Part shown: positions 45,701 through 57,224 of the stretch, one piece after another
Position numbering within the stretch: the first letter of the stretch is position 1
How the letters are laid out: the number at the start of each line of letters is the position of its first letter
DNA from: Owenia fusiformis
Taxonomy: Eukaryota > Annelida > Polychaeta > Sabellida > Oweniidae
Length of the DNA: 60,000 bases
NCBI GenBank assembly: GCA_903813345.2
Contig: CAIIXF020000008.1
Span: forward strand, 37,574,867 to 37,634,866
Reading direction: 5' to 3'
Translations under genes and position numbers: made by a program
Notes under the pieces: generated by a model
What the model saw: only the letters and a program-made list of their open reading frames with translations
Told to the model about the DNA's origin: nothing
Database searches by the model: none

Positions 45701-48700
45701 GAGTGATCTCACCTCTGATCGCACAACAAGAAGCAGCCGCACTTCTCTAGTATTCCCCACTAGGAAGACACGTTATAGGGTCCCCTTTAATTAAATCAAG
45801 AGTGAGTGATCTCACCTCTGAATGCACAACAAGAAGCAGTCGCACTACTCCATTCCCCACTAGCCACTAGGAAGACAGGTTATAGGGTCCTCTTTAATTA
45901 AATAAAGAGTGAGTGATCTCACCTCTGATTGCACAACAATATGCAGTCGCACTACTCAATTCCCTACTAGGAAGACACGTTATAGGGTCCCCTTTTATTA
46001 AATAAAGGGTGAGTGATCTCACCTGTTATTGCACAATGTGCAGTCGCACTACTCAATTCCCCACTAGGGAGAGACGTTATAGGGTCCCCTTTAATTAAAT
46101 CAAGAGTGAGTGATCTCACCTCTGAATGCACAACAAGAAGCAGTCGCACTACTCCATTCCCCACTAGCCACTAGGAAGACAGGTTATAGGGTCCCCTTTA
46201 ATTAAATCAAGAGTGAGTGATCTCACCTCTGAATGCACAACAAGAAGCAGTCGCACTACTCCATTCCCCACTAGCCACTAGGAAGACAGGTTATAGGGTC
46301 CTCTTTAATTAAATAAAGAGTGAGTGATCTCACCTCTGATTGCACAACAAGAAGCAGTCGCACTACTCCATTCCCCACTAGCCACTAGGAAGACAGGTTA
46401 TAGGGTCCCCTTTAATTAAATAAAGAGTGAGTGATCTCACCTCTGATTGCACAACAATATGCAGTCGCATTACTCAATTCCCCACTAGGGAGACACGTTA
46501 TAGGGTCCTCTTTAATTAAATAAAGAGTGAGTGATCTCACCTCTGATTGCACAACAATATGCAGTCGCACTACTCAATTCCCCACTAGGAAGACACGTTA
46601 TAGGGTCCCCTTTTATTAAATAAAGGGTGAGTGATCTCACCTGTATTGCACAATGTGCAGTCGCACTACTCAATTCCCCACTAGGGAGAGACGTTATAGG
46701 GTCCCCTTTAATTAAATAAAGAGTGAGTGATCTCACCTCTGATTGCACAACAATATGCAGTCGCACTACTCAATTCCCCACTTGGGAGACGCGTTATAGG
46801 GTTCCCTTTTATTAAATAAAGAGTGAGTGATCTCACCTCTGATTGCACAACAAGATACAGCCGCACTACTCAATTCCTCACTAGGGAGACACGTTATAGG
46901 GTTCACTTTAATCAAATAAAGAGTGAGTGATCTCACCTCTGATCGCACAACAAGATGCAGTCGCACTACTCAATTCCTCACTAGGGAGACACATTATAGG
47001 GTTCACTTTAATCAAATAAAGAGTAAGTGATCTCACCTCTGATTGCACAATGTGCAGTCGCACTACTCAATTCCCCACTAGGGAGACACGTTATAGGGTT
47101 CACTTTAATTAAATAAAGAGTGAGTGATCTCACCTCTGATTGCACAACAAGATGCAGCCGAACTACTCCATTCCCCACTAGGAAGACACGTTATGGGGTC
47201 CCCATCTAGTAAAAGCTTGCCTGCAGAACAGCTGAAGTATGCCGTTGATCCAAGTGTTGTCATATTGTAAGAAATATTTAGGCCGTTACTTCCTGGAGGA
47301 ATGCCACAGTCTACAACTATTTAAATGTAGATTCGGTCATATATATATACATTTATGTAAAGAACAAAATACAAATTAACATCCTTTCAAATGCCAATAT
47401 AGGTTAACAAATCAACAACTTACATTTATTTTGTTCACAGTATAAACAATTCCTGATGAAAAAAACAGAAAAATACCCGTTATTATTCTGTGGTTCTTTT
47501 AGTTATTCAAGAGATCCATATATCAAGAGCTTCCAGTTAATTGCAAAGTGTATTGGCTATTTCAAGGTGGTCACGAAATGGCTTTATATTACTCGGTTTT
47601 GATTATTACCTTATTAGAGCTACTTTTTACGATGGTGAACCACGCCCAAAATTTCATGTTATTATGTTATCGGGGATATAAAGTCGGTGTGACATATTGC
47701 TAACTATTTTATTCAATATCTTTTAAAGCAATGTATTTGCAAGGAACCTTTCAGCAAGGATTAAACAAGATCAACACTAACATGAAGTACAAAACCTTGA
47801 TATCCGTGACCTGCATAAGGATCTTGCTTGTTATTCCCTATAATATCTTTTATAGATTTTCACTCAACTGTAATTTTAATGTAGTCAATTTCACTTAAAT
47901 CTAAAAATAGCCCGGGTGAATGAGAGTTGGTTCGTTGTTGATTATATAATGCAATGCAATTGTATGAAATGCTGTATTCTTATTGACGACAAGGGATCCA
48001 TTTCCAGGAACCTCCAATTCATCACAAAGCGCGACGGCTATTTGAAACATAAACATAAATTCAGAAACAAAATTTCAATGGATAAACAAGGGTTTTGTTG
48101 TGTTTTTGCTCACATAGTAAGCTTTTGCCATCACTCATTTGTCCGGCTGTCTGCCTGCGAGTTTTAAAACCGCTCTCTATAGGATTCCCGTTTTAAGTTA
48201 TTTCTGTTCAACATCAATACAGAAAATTCCTCTATTACTCCTGGTTCAAAAGCTCGCCTATTTTCAAAATGGCCGCCATTTTTGTCTCGCAAAATTCATT
48301 TGTGAACCATTTGGTAGCTTTATTTATGAATTATGGCGACGGCTTTTCGGATAGATGTTGACCCTTGGAAATGCCTATGGACTTTAAGACTTGGTTTTGT
48401 CTATCTCAAATCATTTGAGACTGAATGTTATATCTTCTATGGGAACTTGTGTCTCTAACTACTTTGGATGTTATGTTAGTAGTAATAAGTTTTGGCTATC
48501 AGTGTCTATTTTTTTCTTCAAACTGTATTGTAACGACTTCAGTGATGAATAAAATATTCCTTGGTGTTATGGTCTTGGATTGTGTTATATTGGTTCTTGA
48601 ATGATTGGTTCTTGAATGCTTAGGAAAGGTAGTATTAGATCTTTTACGATAAATCATGGTTTTGGGATATATTGGGATATACACTTAGAGGTTGCTATTA

Positions 48701-50176
48701 CAAATTTTAGTCCTTTCCCTTTGGCTCTCGTGCTTAGATATTTGTAAAATGGATTAACACAATAACGAATGGTTTTATTACACATGCTAAAGAATTTGAG
48801 AAGAAGACTCAAGGCATTAAAGTCTAGGAAACAATGCATGAGTCCGGGACTGAAATTCTTTCACATATTGCCAACTATTTTATTCAGTGTCACTTGAAAC
48901 AATATCTTTCTCACTAAAATCTAAAATTGGTCCAGGTTTATTAGCAAGGGTGCGTTGTTGATTATATAATGCCTCCAATTCATCACAAAGCGCGATTGCT
49001 ATTTAAAACATAAACATAAATTCAGAAACAAAATTTCAATGGAAGAACCAATGTTTTGTTGTGTTTTTCTTTGCTCGCATTGTCATGATGGTGATCTTTT
49101 GCCATCACTCACTTGTCCGTCCATGTATCGTTTGCATCATAGCTTGATTTTCAGACCCCCTAAAATGTAGTTAACCCGCCTACTATTCGTGCACCATTCT
49201 TAGAAGAGTTGGAAAACAATTAAGCTTTTCTTAATTTTGTTATTCTAATTTTAAACACAAGAGGGACAAAGCAGAATTATTTCTTTATCATTCTTTATGG
49301 GGATTCAAACTTAACAAAATCCACTAATTTGAAAATCCTCAAGCTCACTTCATCATTTTTTAGTTCATTCTTAATTCTATATTTTTGTCTTCACCCTGCA
49401 ATTATTAATCGAGTGGCTGATAATGCCTTCAGCAAAGCCACTTCAAATGTATAATGTTTATGAATGTTATGTATTTGTAAAATAAATTCTATGAATAAAA
49501 AAACTCCATTATAACATTAAACATCTTTAAATCCAAAAAACGGTTGCACATTTGGATGTAGGTTGTTTGAAATACGATTATCAGTAAACTTACGTTCACA
49601 TGTTACATCGGATCCACTCCATTCCAAGTTTCCCCCGCTGGTCTCTGTACATCTACGAATTTGGTCTCCAGTCAAAACAAACCCTTCATCGCATATGAAA
49701 AATGCCAGCGCTCCGAGAGTTCTGCCGCTAATTTCAAAAGTTCCATTTGTGGGAGCGAATAGATGGTCGCAAACTGTAAATGCAATTTCAAAATTGTTTT
49801 TATAGGACTGTTAATATCTATCCTCGTTGCATACTTGATCGCACATATCTAAGTAAAAATATACTATACTACTTGATGCAGCCCTTGGACATTATTTCAC
49901 CTAATACCCAGTACTCAAGGTTCATTCTTCACATAATCACACATTATTAATCACATAAGTTTCACTTTATCAATAATAAATAACATATTACTAACGCTCC
50001 TCGCTGCTACTGCTGCTACTGCCACTATGTCGACTGTCTTTATGTTTGGATTTCTTGCTACTACTATTTTTGGAGATTTTTTTGCCTCTCTTCTCCCACC
50101 TAAATCGCCCTCTTTTATGACCGCAGATACAAGCTTCAATGAGGACAAGCAGAACTATCGCTACGATGAGCTTCAT
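39494..50176 (-). CDS. Secreted two-sushi plus LamG-domain protein, six coding exons
   Basis: Coding exons on the minus strand: 49996-50176, 49594-49773, 47134-47310, 41038-41214, 40230-40532, 39494-39708. Every intron is phase 1 with GT...AG ends and the frame stays open throughout, giving 410 residues. Layout: signal peptide 1-18, basic and Ser-rich segment 20-60, sushi domains 62-119 and 122-176, LamG/concanavalin-like domain about 181-395, short tail. Sushi plus LamG proteins of invertebrates act outside the cell in recognition, adhesion or complement-like roles; a precise function cannot be given. Introns hold a 2-kb DNA transposon, a MITE and a donor-bearing minisatellite. ATTAAA on the minus strand near 39326-39343 may serve for polyadenylation. 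Extra small exons in the large introns are possible, because all-phase-1 exons can be added without breaking the frame. Confidence 0.85.
39709..40130. other. Intron 5, nothing else seen
   Basis: AT-rich intron sequence between the exon 5 donor duplication and exon 6. Confidence 0.5.
40131..40253. repeat. 70-bp duplication over the exon 5 donor
   Basis: GTTAAGTTTAATATGCAATG...GATTCAACGTTTA (40201-40253) is copied at 40131-40190 with an 8-base insertion and a few changes. The intronic copy carries exon-end sequence and its own GTATGT. Confidence 0.9.
40230..40532 (-). CDS. Exon 5: LamG-like domain, core
   Basis: Acceptor ATTTCAG, 100 codons, donor T|GTATGT. LCPNGYTLSMWLYIG and LREQWRHIVLTWKQDEGLKL form the strands typical of LamG/concanavalin-like domains (S-x-W-x, then W-x-H-I-V-x-T-W). 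The last 24 bases and the donor are duplicated just downstream (40131-40253). Confidence 0.88.
41038..41214 (-). CDS. Exon 4: LamG-like domain, first part
   Basis: Acceptor CTTGTAG, 58 codons starting YIYYMPMDG and containing GIYLDGIDQWVDLG, a typical LamG entry strand, then HECF; donor G|GTATAT. Confidence 0.85.
41215..42165. other. Intron 3 part with short inverted repeats
   Basis: From 41285 to 41520 and again at 41985-42060 the motif GTGAGTATGGCATATTCCGC recurs in both orientations; a perfect 21-bp pair lies at 41381-41401 and 41447-41467. It may be a foldback element with ends I could not fix. Confidence 0.6.
42168..44207. mobile_element. Non-autonomous mariner-type transposon, 2.04 kb
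   Basis: Long terminal inverted repeats (about 150 bp) start CAGGGTGGTCCAAAAAAATT; TA flanks at 42166-42167 and 44208-44209. The first bases resemble the ends at 27593 and 39304. ORFs inside are short with no transposase motif. Confidence 0.88.
44698..45087. mobile_element. 390-bp MITE, CACTGTTC ends, 5-bp TSD
   Basis: TCAAT flanks both sides (44693-44697, 45088-45092). Ends CACTGTTC/GAACAGTG are followed by TTTGACG and several copies of TTTTGTTACATTGACG in both orientations. A 5-bp duplication and a CAC start fit the Transib superfamily, but no transposase is present to prove it. Confidence 0.8.
45228..47133 (-). repeat. Minisatellite of 18 extra exon-end/splice-donor units in intron 3
   Basis: Units of about 93-111 bp each contain, on the minus strand, the last 70 bases of sushi exon 3 (GGGGACCC...ACGTGTCTTCC...GGGGAATGGAGTAGTGC), the donor G|GTGAGA, and about 30 bases of intron (CACTCTTTATTTAATTAAAG). 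With the real exon donor at 47133 I count 19 copies of GAG(G)TGAGATCAC; one copy reads CAGGTGAG. No unit carries an acceptor. Units differ from each other and some exon parts have in-frame stops or shifts. Confidence 0.95.
47134..47310 (-). CDS. Exon 3: sushi (CCP) domain 2
   Basis: Acceptor TTGTAG, 58 whole codons, donor G|GTGAGA. Key parts: CGIPPGSNG, YFSCSAGKLLLDGD, ITCLPSGEWSSS, ASCC. Cysteines 122, 148, 162 and 175 fit the fold; Cys176 is extra and unpaired. The last 70 bases of this exon with the donor are the seed of the minisatellite at 45228-47133. Confidence 0.88.
47311..49593. other. Intron 2 with a direct repeat
   Basis: A block of about 230 bp is present at 47892-48150 and 48910-49125 (GTTGTTGATTATATAATGC, CCAATTCATCACAAAGCGCG, ATTCAGAAACAAAATTTCAA). 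A related short piece lies near 47535. No further sushi exon was found, though a very short exon cannot be excluded. Confidence 0.7.
49594..49773 (-). CDS. Exon 2: sushi (CCP) domain 1
   Basis: TTTACAG acceptor, 59 whole codons, donor C|GTAAGT. The four sushi cysteines are at residues 62, 88, 102 and 119 (CDHLFAPTNG; FFICDEGF; RRCTE; DVTCE), with the expected G-F-x-L-x-G and a Trp before the last Cys (LEWSGS). Confidence 0.9.
49996..50176 (-). CDS. Exon 1: signal peptide and basic/serine-rich segment
   Basis: MKLIVAIVLLVLIEACICG is a clear signal peptide. Then come KRGRFRWEKRGKK and KKSKHKDSRH, and six Ser in a row followed by Glu-Glu. The exon ends GAGGAGC|GTTAGT. Without splicing the frame stops two bases later, so the donor is essential. 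TTTTTCCAG 6 bases before the ATG may be the acceptor of a 5' UTR intron, with CATG|GTAAGA near 50250 as a possible donor; a TTTAAATA element lies near 50290. Confidence 0.82.
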
Positions 50177-50299
50177 CTCAACTGGAAAAAGAGTAACTAG
50201 TTACTAGTAAGTAGCAAGTTAACTTTCGACTGGAATATTTGTCTTACCATGTACTATCTGCTGCCTTCATTTCTGTATTCACAGCGTATTTAAAGCAGA

Positions 50300-51057
50300 T
50301 GACTTTCTTAGAATAAAAAGCTAAAATAACATTCCAATCAGAAAGCCAAACAAGAAGAATAAAAGAAACATTTTCTTCGGTCAATCAATTTATATTCTAG
50401 ATGAAAACAAAGGATTTATCACTGAACCTTGTTTTAGTGTATATACAATGTTTTATTGCATTTTTAGATAGTTAGATATGTCCTGGTCAAAAGCCACACA
50501 TATGCAGATGTGGTAGGTTGGGCGTTTTTTCTCTTGTCTTTTTCAAATTATTCAATATTTCTGAAAGGGGCGTGGCTCATTTGGTAGTATTTAATGTACT
50601 TAAATGGAGTTAAATATACCTTATCAGTTATTTTTGTTTAATTTATGACTTGTAAACAGTAATTGTGCAAATTAAGTCATTAAATCAACACTACCGGAAC
50701 AATGTAAACTTAGTTCAGTAACGATTGTCTGATTTTTATAACAGGTTCACCTTTGGCAGAACAGAGATTTGGTGTCGTTGTATAGCTAAGAATGTGCAGA
50801 ATATGGAGTCAATTCTATTATAAAATATAAATGTGTTATAAGTGGAGATAATTGCACTTGAATAACATAAACCTAAATTAGAGTAGAATAAATACGATCT
50901 AGTATTTCAATTATGAGTATAGGGGTCAAAGCAGTGTATAACAAGGGTGTTTTTATACATATTAATTAGTTTACTATTTAATATATACATTTTAATTCCT
51001 TTTTACATTAACTCGATTTGATTATTTGTGCAATATAATACACTATGATACCAGTAT
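50300..51057. other. No gene seen
   Basis: AT-rich DNA upstream of the sushi/LamG gene. Confidence 0.45.
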
Positions 51058-51240
51058 TAGCTTGTATTCGCAAATGCAACAAACGCCGTCGGCTGCCAGA
51101 TTTATCTACTATTTCATAGGCATCTCATTTGAACATGAATAGTACCTGCCACTATTCCATTCATATTGAAATGAATTGGTCATAAAATAGTAGGTTAATC
51201 CGGTAGTCGCTAGCTGTTAGTTGCATTCGCGAATGCAAGC
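51058..51240. mobile_element. Foldback MITE, about 183 bp
   Basis: CTTGTATTCGCAAATGCAAC pairs with GTTGCATTCGCGAATGCAAG; inner ATCTACTATTTCAT pairs with a stretch around AAATAGTAGGTTAAT. Confidence 0.75.
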
Positions 51241-51639
51241 TTATATTTTACTCTTACTTCAAAAGGTGGTATTATTTAATTAATCTATTGTCACCTGATA
51301 TAATTGAACCTAAACATATACAAGTATTTCATAACTTCAAAATATTTCCAAAACAATAACCTTCAACGTGTAATAGCAGATTGACTTGAAATTACACATT
51401 CAGTTTTAAAACAACTTTGCTAATAAAATCTTATATTTTACTTTATTACTAAAATTATTTAATTTAGTAATTTACATGATCAAGGAGGGAGATTAGTAAT
51501 TATATCAAAAATGTTATAAAAACAAGACATTAATGTCAATGATGCAATTCTTATATAATCTGGAACAATATCCAATCATCACATCTTCACTTACTGTATG
51601 TCCGATATTATTTGCAATAACCTATATGTCTTGCTAATT

Positions 51640-52310
51640 CTGCTGCAAGATTATCTTTTAATGTCAATTAAGTTGGCATTTGTTTTTGTCACTAGTTTGT
51701 CCATATGGGCCAAGACTCAGCACGATTAAATATTGATCATAAAAAAGTATACCGTTCCTTCATTTCTTTTTTTTAATTGTAATTTGTAATCCAGTTCATT
51801 CTGACACTAATCTTATTTTATTTAAGATTTAAATTTAAAAAATACACTTCATTATAGAATATTGATTCTAAAAGATACCCCGTTCGTGATTGTAAATTCG
51901 TATCTTTTCAGAAAAAAACTATCATCCAGACTTGAATTAAATGGCCAATTGCTACATATATGAACACAGTAAATGGTTGAATCCTATCTATTCATTCGTT
52001 TTTGGATTTTGTCTTGTTTATGTTGCAAGATTATCTGTTAATGTGAAGTTGGGATTAATTTTTGTCACTAGTTTGTCCATATGTGCCAAAACTCATTGAT
52101 CATCAAAGAGTATATCGTTTCAACTTTTCTCATTTATTAAATTCTAATGTAATCCATTTCATTCTGACACTAATCCTATTTTATTAAGATTTAAATTCTA
52201 AAAAAAACACTTCATTATAAATATTGATTCTAAAAGATAATCGTTGCTTTATAGTGAATATTGGTAACTTTTCAGAAAAAATATTATCAAGAATCGAATT
52301 AAATGGGCAA
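51640..52310 (+). repeat. Tandem duplication, period about 380
   Basis: GCAAGATTATCT...GTCACTAGTTTGTCCATATG...CATTCTGACACTAATC...TTGATTCTAAAAGATA occurs at about 51643-51880 and 52023-52240 with moderate divergence. Confidence 0.85.
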
Positions 52311-52914
52311 ATACTATGTTTTAATATTCAGGTGAAACGATTTTGCTCCTAGACATCCCGCCCTTGTTTTAGATTTGAATGGGACTATTTAGCGGGGTCA
52401 GATGTCCAGATATAACCCCTTTTTTGTTCGGCTTTTTCAGGAAAGCAACAAACTTGGCACATTTGTAGAAACATATGATTTGAGTGGAAAATGATTTCAG
52501 GGCAAGTGGTTGGGGGTGGTCTTCATGGATTTTTTTACCTCTGACCCCCACCTCTATCAGATGGGGAAGGGTAAATTATAAAAAATAAATAAAAATGGTT
52601 TTAAAGTATTTTTGTTTAAATGACTTCATTTGGTGATTGCTTTGAGCCTTGAAATGATGTAAAACTCATTTCAGAAGTGGTATTTAGTGAGGAAAATACA
52701 TTTTAACCCAATTATCCAGGAAAAATCCATTATTTAAAGGGCCAAATATGTGACATCCATTACTGTATTTCAAGAATGTGATGACTAATAGTCTTAAAAA
52801 AATTCACAGTAATAGAAGTATAAGTGTTTATTGCAGATAGAAAATATTGCTTTGGTAGCTGATGTATTCTCAGAGAAAAAAATTATCGAAATTTCAATTT
52901 TTTGGTGCATTTGG

Positions 52915-53990
52915 CTCAGGAGTAACCTTATCTTACCTCAATAATTTTTAAGATAGTCAATGTATGCATCTCATATGAGCTCAGAATGGTGCTTCTAGTC
53001 TTGTCTTGTCATATTATTGATAATTAGATGTACCAAAAAGATTGGAATTAAAAAAAATTCCAATTTTCATTTTCGATTCTGAATGGCCAGGGGTAACCAT
53101 ATTGTACCTTAATAATTTTCAAAATATGTAATATATCCATCTCAAATGAGCTCAATAGGTGCATCTAGTCTTGTTTTGTCATAAAATTGCTAATTAGAAG
53201 TAAAAAAGATTGGAATTTTTTTAAAATTTAATTTTCATTTTTGCTTCTGAATGGCCAGGGGTAACCATATTGTACCTTAATAATTTTTAAAACATGTAAT
53301 ATATCCATCTCAAATGAGCTCAATATGGTGCATCTAGTCTTTCTTTATCATATTAACCCTAATAAGATGTAGAAAAATGATTGATAATTCTTAAAACTCT
53401 AAATTTTCATTTCAGCATAATAATTTTCAAGATATGTAATATATGCATCTCAAAGGAGCTCAAAATGGTGCATATTGTCTTGTTTTATCATACCCCAAAT
53501 AAGATGTAGAAAATTACTGGACATTTCTTAAAAATCTGAATTTTCTATTTGACCATATTTTTAACATAATAATTTGCAATGTATTACATATGCATCTAAA
53601 ATGAGCTCAAAGTGGTTCATATACCAGAAGTCTTGTTATCATATTTCCCCTAATAATATATAAAAACATAATTTGACATTTCTAAATATCTAATAATCTA
53701 AATTTTATATTTGATGTTTTGACAGCCCAGGGGTAACCATACTTAAGATAATAATTTTCAATGTATGTTACATATATGCATCTCAAATGAGCTTGAAATG
53801 GTGTATATAATCTTGTTTTGTCATATCATTTCTAAGGAGGTGGAAAAATGATCAGATTTTGATTTAGCTTTTGACTGGTTATAGGTGGCCTCATTTTACC
53901 ATAATAATTTTCAAGATATGTCACATTTGCAACTCAAATAAGCTCAAAATGGCATTTTGTCATATTCATATGTTCATATATTCATACTGA
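52915..53990 (+). repeat. Seven diverged units of 150-170 bp in the left arm
   Basis: Units begin near 52922, 53092, 53260, 53415, 53568, 53733 and 53886, each with GGTAACC..., AATAATTTTCAA, ATGCATCTCAAATGAGCTCA and GGTGCAT...GTCTTGTTTT. Inverted relatives start near 55908, 56083 and 56250. Confidence 0.85.
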
Positions 53991-54029
53991 GATATAAAAT
54001 GATAAATCAATGAAGTATTATATAAAGAT

Positions 54030-54650
54030 ATAAGGTTTAAGAACACTTGCATCACCTCTGGGTACACCTTCCATTCCTCCAAATCAGATGATTTATTTAG
54101 AGTAGTAGTTAAATGCAGATTTGATATCGCATAGAATGATTGAATGAAAAATGGGGAGGATTAACTTTGGTCATGGCCAATTGATCTTGCAATATCATGC
54201 ACAGATAGTTATTAAATGGATTTTCTTTTACCAAATGCAATCCAAGATGTAGTGGGAACAAGAGGGAGCTGTCCTCCTTCCAGGCATCAACACTGAAACC
54301 CTCAAGAACATGGCAAGATGATAGTGACCAAGTAATGCAATGTCTTAGGCGCCATCAAGGATATTTCTCCATACGAGAGACTGCTTCAATCATTGCCTAA
54401 CAGTTGATTTTGATGTGGTTTATCCTAGTGGCAACTTGTGCTGAAAAACTGAAAATGTCAATTTGGATTGCATATGGTAAGGGGAAATCCTTCCAATACC
54501 TACCTGCCCACAATATTACAAGACCAAAGCCCATGACCAAAGTTTAGCCCTCCCAATTTTTCATGCAATCACTGGATTTGATATGTCACCTTTGCATTCT
54601 ACTACTAAATCATCTGATTTGAAGGAATGGAAGGTGTATACCCAGAGCTA
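54030..54650. repeat. Central palindrome of the foldback element
   Basis: GGGTACACCTTCCATTCCTCCAAATCAGATGATT pairs (as shorter matched blocks) with AATCATCTGATTTGAAGGAA and GGTGTATACCC; GGTCATGG pairs with CCATGACC. Arms about 200 bp, spacer about 220 bp. Confidence 0.82.
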
Positions 54651-56871
54651 TTGCAGTTGTTTTTAAACTTTGAATCTTTTTTTAGAAACATTGCAGTTGT
54701 AGAGTCATTTGTTATTCTGATGCATTCTAACCCACAGTTTCTATCACCACATGAATGTGGTTGGACTACTCCCACTGCTGATACTGAGGCCACAACATAT
54801 GAAAATGTAGGTCCTATGAGGCGGATATCTGTATAATAACAAAAGATGTTGCATCCCAGGCATGCAAAAAACTTGTTTGATGTTTAAGGAGTGTTGAGGG
54901 AACATATGCAAATGTTTGAAATCATATCTCATTTGCTCTGGGCTATGTAGCCGTAGGGGAGACTGTCAGAATCTATAAATCCTGACCTGTTTTGATTATG
55001 TTTTATGGATTTGGATTATATTTTCAAATGATTATACACAGAATCTTAACAATGCTACTACTCAGTATAAACTGGACTGTCAAACATTTTCAAATCTTAG
55101 AAAAGTGCTCGATAAAACTATAGTACAGTATTGAGCTACTGGTACTAAAAAGGAAGATATGGATGTTGTGATTCTTTATATAAATAAATAAATGGATGTT
55201 GAGATTTTTCATAATTTTTTTAATCATTATTTCTTATTTCAGAAGGCATAAATGGCAAAACTTGACTATAATCAACATTTTGAGCTCGTTTGAGTAACAA
55301 GTGTGATATATCTTTATTTAAATTATTACGGTAAAATGGCATCAAAAGCTAAGGCCGTAAGAATAAGTTTCTTTTGCTTGCATGATTTTGAGTAAATCAG
55401 AAAAAAACAAACACATCCAAATAGCAACCACAACGTCTGAAAGTAACATCACATTTCATTCAATCAGAATAAGACGAAATGGCGGATAAATTGATGTGCT
55501 CCAAAATTAACAGTGTTATTGATTACTTGGGCATACATTATGTAATTTTTTTTTACCCTTGAATAATACCTATATTTAAAATATATTGTATAAATGTATA
55601 GATCTGTGTTTGTACGACTGCAAATTGGTATGTCATTCATTTTAATGCCCATAAAATGTATACATATGTCAGCAAACAAATTTGTGTTTTGTTTTAGTTT
55701 GTGTTTGTTTTCCTTGTACCCTTGCATGATTTGGATTTTGCCAGGACGCAAAACAGAGAATCTAATTCTTATGGCCTAATATGAAAATATCATTTATTCA
55801 AGTTTCCAAACATTTTTTACATTCCCTAGAAATAATATATGACAAAAGAAGATTAAAAAACCCTTTATAGCTCATTTGATATGCATACGTCTTGTACTTA
55901 GAAAATTATTAAGGTAAAATATGGCTACCCATAGGCCACAATAAGCTAAAATGGAAATTTAGATTTTTAAGAAATGTAAAATCATTTTTCTACATCTAAT
56001 CAAGGGTAATCTGATAAAACAAAGCTATATGCACCATTTTGAGCTAATTTGAGATGCATATATTACATATCTTGAAAATTATTAAGGTAAAATATGGTTA
56101 CCCCTGGCCTTTTAGAAGCGAAAATGAAAATTTGGATTTTTGAAAAATTTCCAATATTTTTTTTTACATCTTATTAGGAATAATATGACAAAACAATACT
56201 CTATGCATCATTTTGACCTCATATGAGATGCATATATTGCATATTTTAAAAATTATTAAGGTAAAATAAGGTTACCCCTGAGCTGCATGCACTTAAAAAT
56301 TGAAATTTCGAGAATTTTTTTCTCAAAAAATACATGACCCACCCGTGGTATATTTTCTATCTGTGATAAACACTTAAACCTCTACTACTATGAATTTTTT
56401 AAGGACTATCAGACATCACATTCTTGAAATACAGTACTGGATGTTCCATAATTGGCCCTTTAAACAACGAATTATTCTGAGATAATTGGGTTAAAATAAG
56501 TTTTTCTTTCTACAGACAACTTCTTAATTGGGTTTTACACAATTTCAAGGCTCAAAGCAATCACCAAATGAAGTCATTTAAAGAAAAATACTTTAAAACC
56601 ATTTTAATTTAATTTTAACAATATACCCCTCCCAGTCTGGTAGGGGCGGGGAGTCAGAGGCTAAAAAATCTATGAAAACCACCCCAAATCACTTGCCCTG
56701 AAATCATTTTTTACTCAGATCATATGATTCTACAACTGTGCCAAGTTTGTTGCTTTCCTGAAAAAGCCGAACAAAAAAGGACATCTGACCCCGCTAATTA
56801 CGCTACATAGGTCTTCATGAAAACAGTAGCGCCTTCCCATCTCATAAAACCAAGGAGTCCACGGGATGTCT

Positions 56872-57224
56872 TGTGATCTTTGTTTATAGTTTTTTAGCGC
56901 TTAATCTATGGTAAAACAATTGACTTTGTGATTATTTGATCTTCGAAAGACAATGCCACCATAATTTAGTATCACCATGAAATGCCATATATGGGACAGA
57001 ATATCGGTGTTGCACTCACGGAGCCAATCCTCCTTACTTACTGGTCGGATTCATGCATTCGGTTTCAAGTGCCTTCATTTCTGCTACATGCAAGTAGAAC
57101 AATGCACCTGACAGATGCCATATCCCACAAACTCCCTCCCCACTTATAGAATCTTTATTAGTAAAGCTAGGATGTTCAAACTTTCCCGAAATATACTTCA
57201 TTCAATTATCTACTTTTACTATAT
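56872..57224. other. No gene seen
   Basis: Unremarkable apart from CATATATGGGACAGAATAT near 56988, related to a segment at about 36600 in the other orientation. Confidence 0.4.

Larger units (their letters stand above)
52351..56871. mobile_element. Foldback element, 4.5 kb
   Basis: The ends are AGACATCCCG (52351-52360) and CGGGATGTCT (56862-56871). Long arms pair for about 700 bp (GCGGGGTCAGATGTCC, TTCGGCTTTTTCAGGAAAGC, TTCATTTGGTGATTGCTTTG and their complements at 56140-56820). Inside the arms lie arrays of about 168-bp units, seven on the left and three on the right, and the centre has its own palindrome. No transposase-like frame is visible. The design resembles Drosophila Foldback/Galileo elements. 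Confidence 0.82.

Noticed and set aside
45187-46966. Minus-strand ORFs containing CLPNGEWSSATAHC as a multi-sushi protein
   Set aside because: They are repeated copies of the end of exon 3 with donor and intron in each unit, lacking acceptors and the first half of the domain; frames break from unit to unit.
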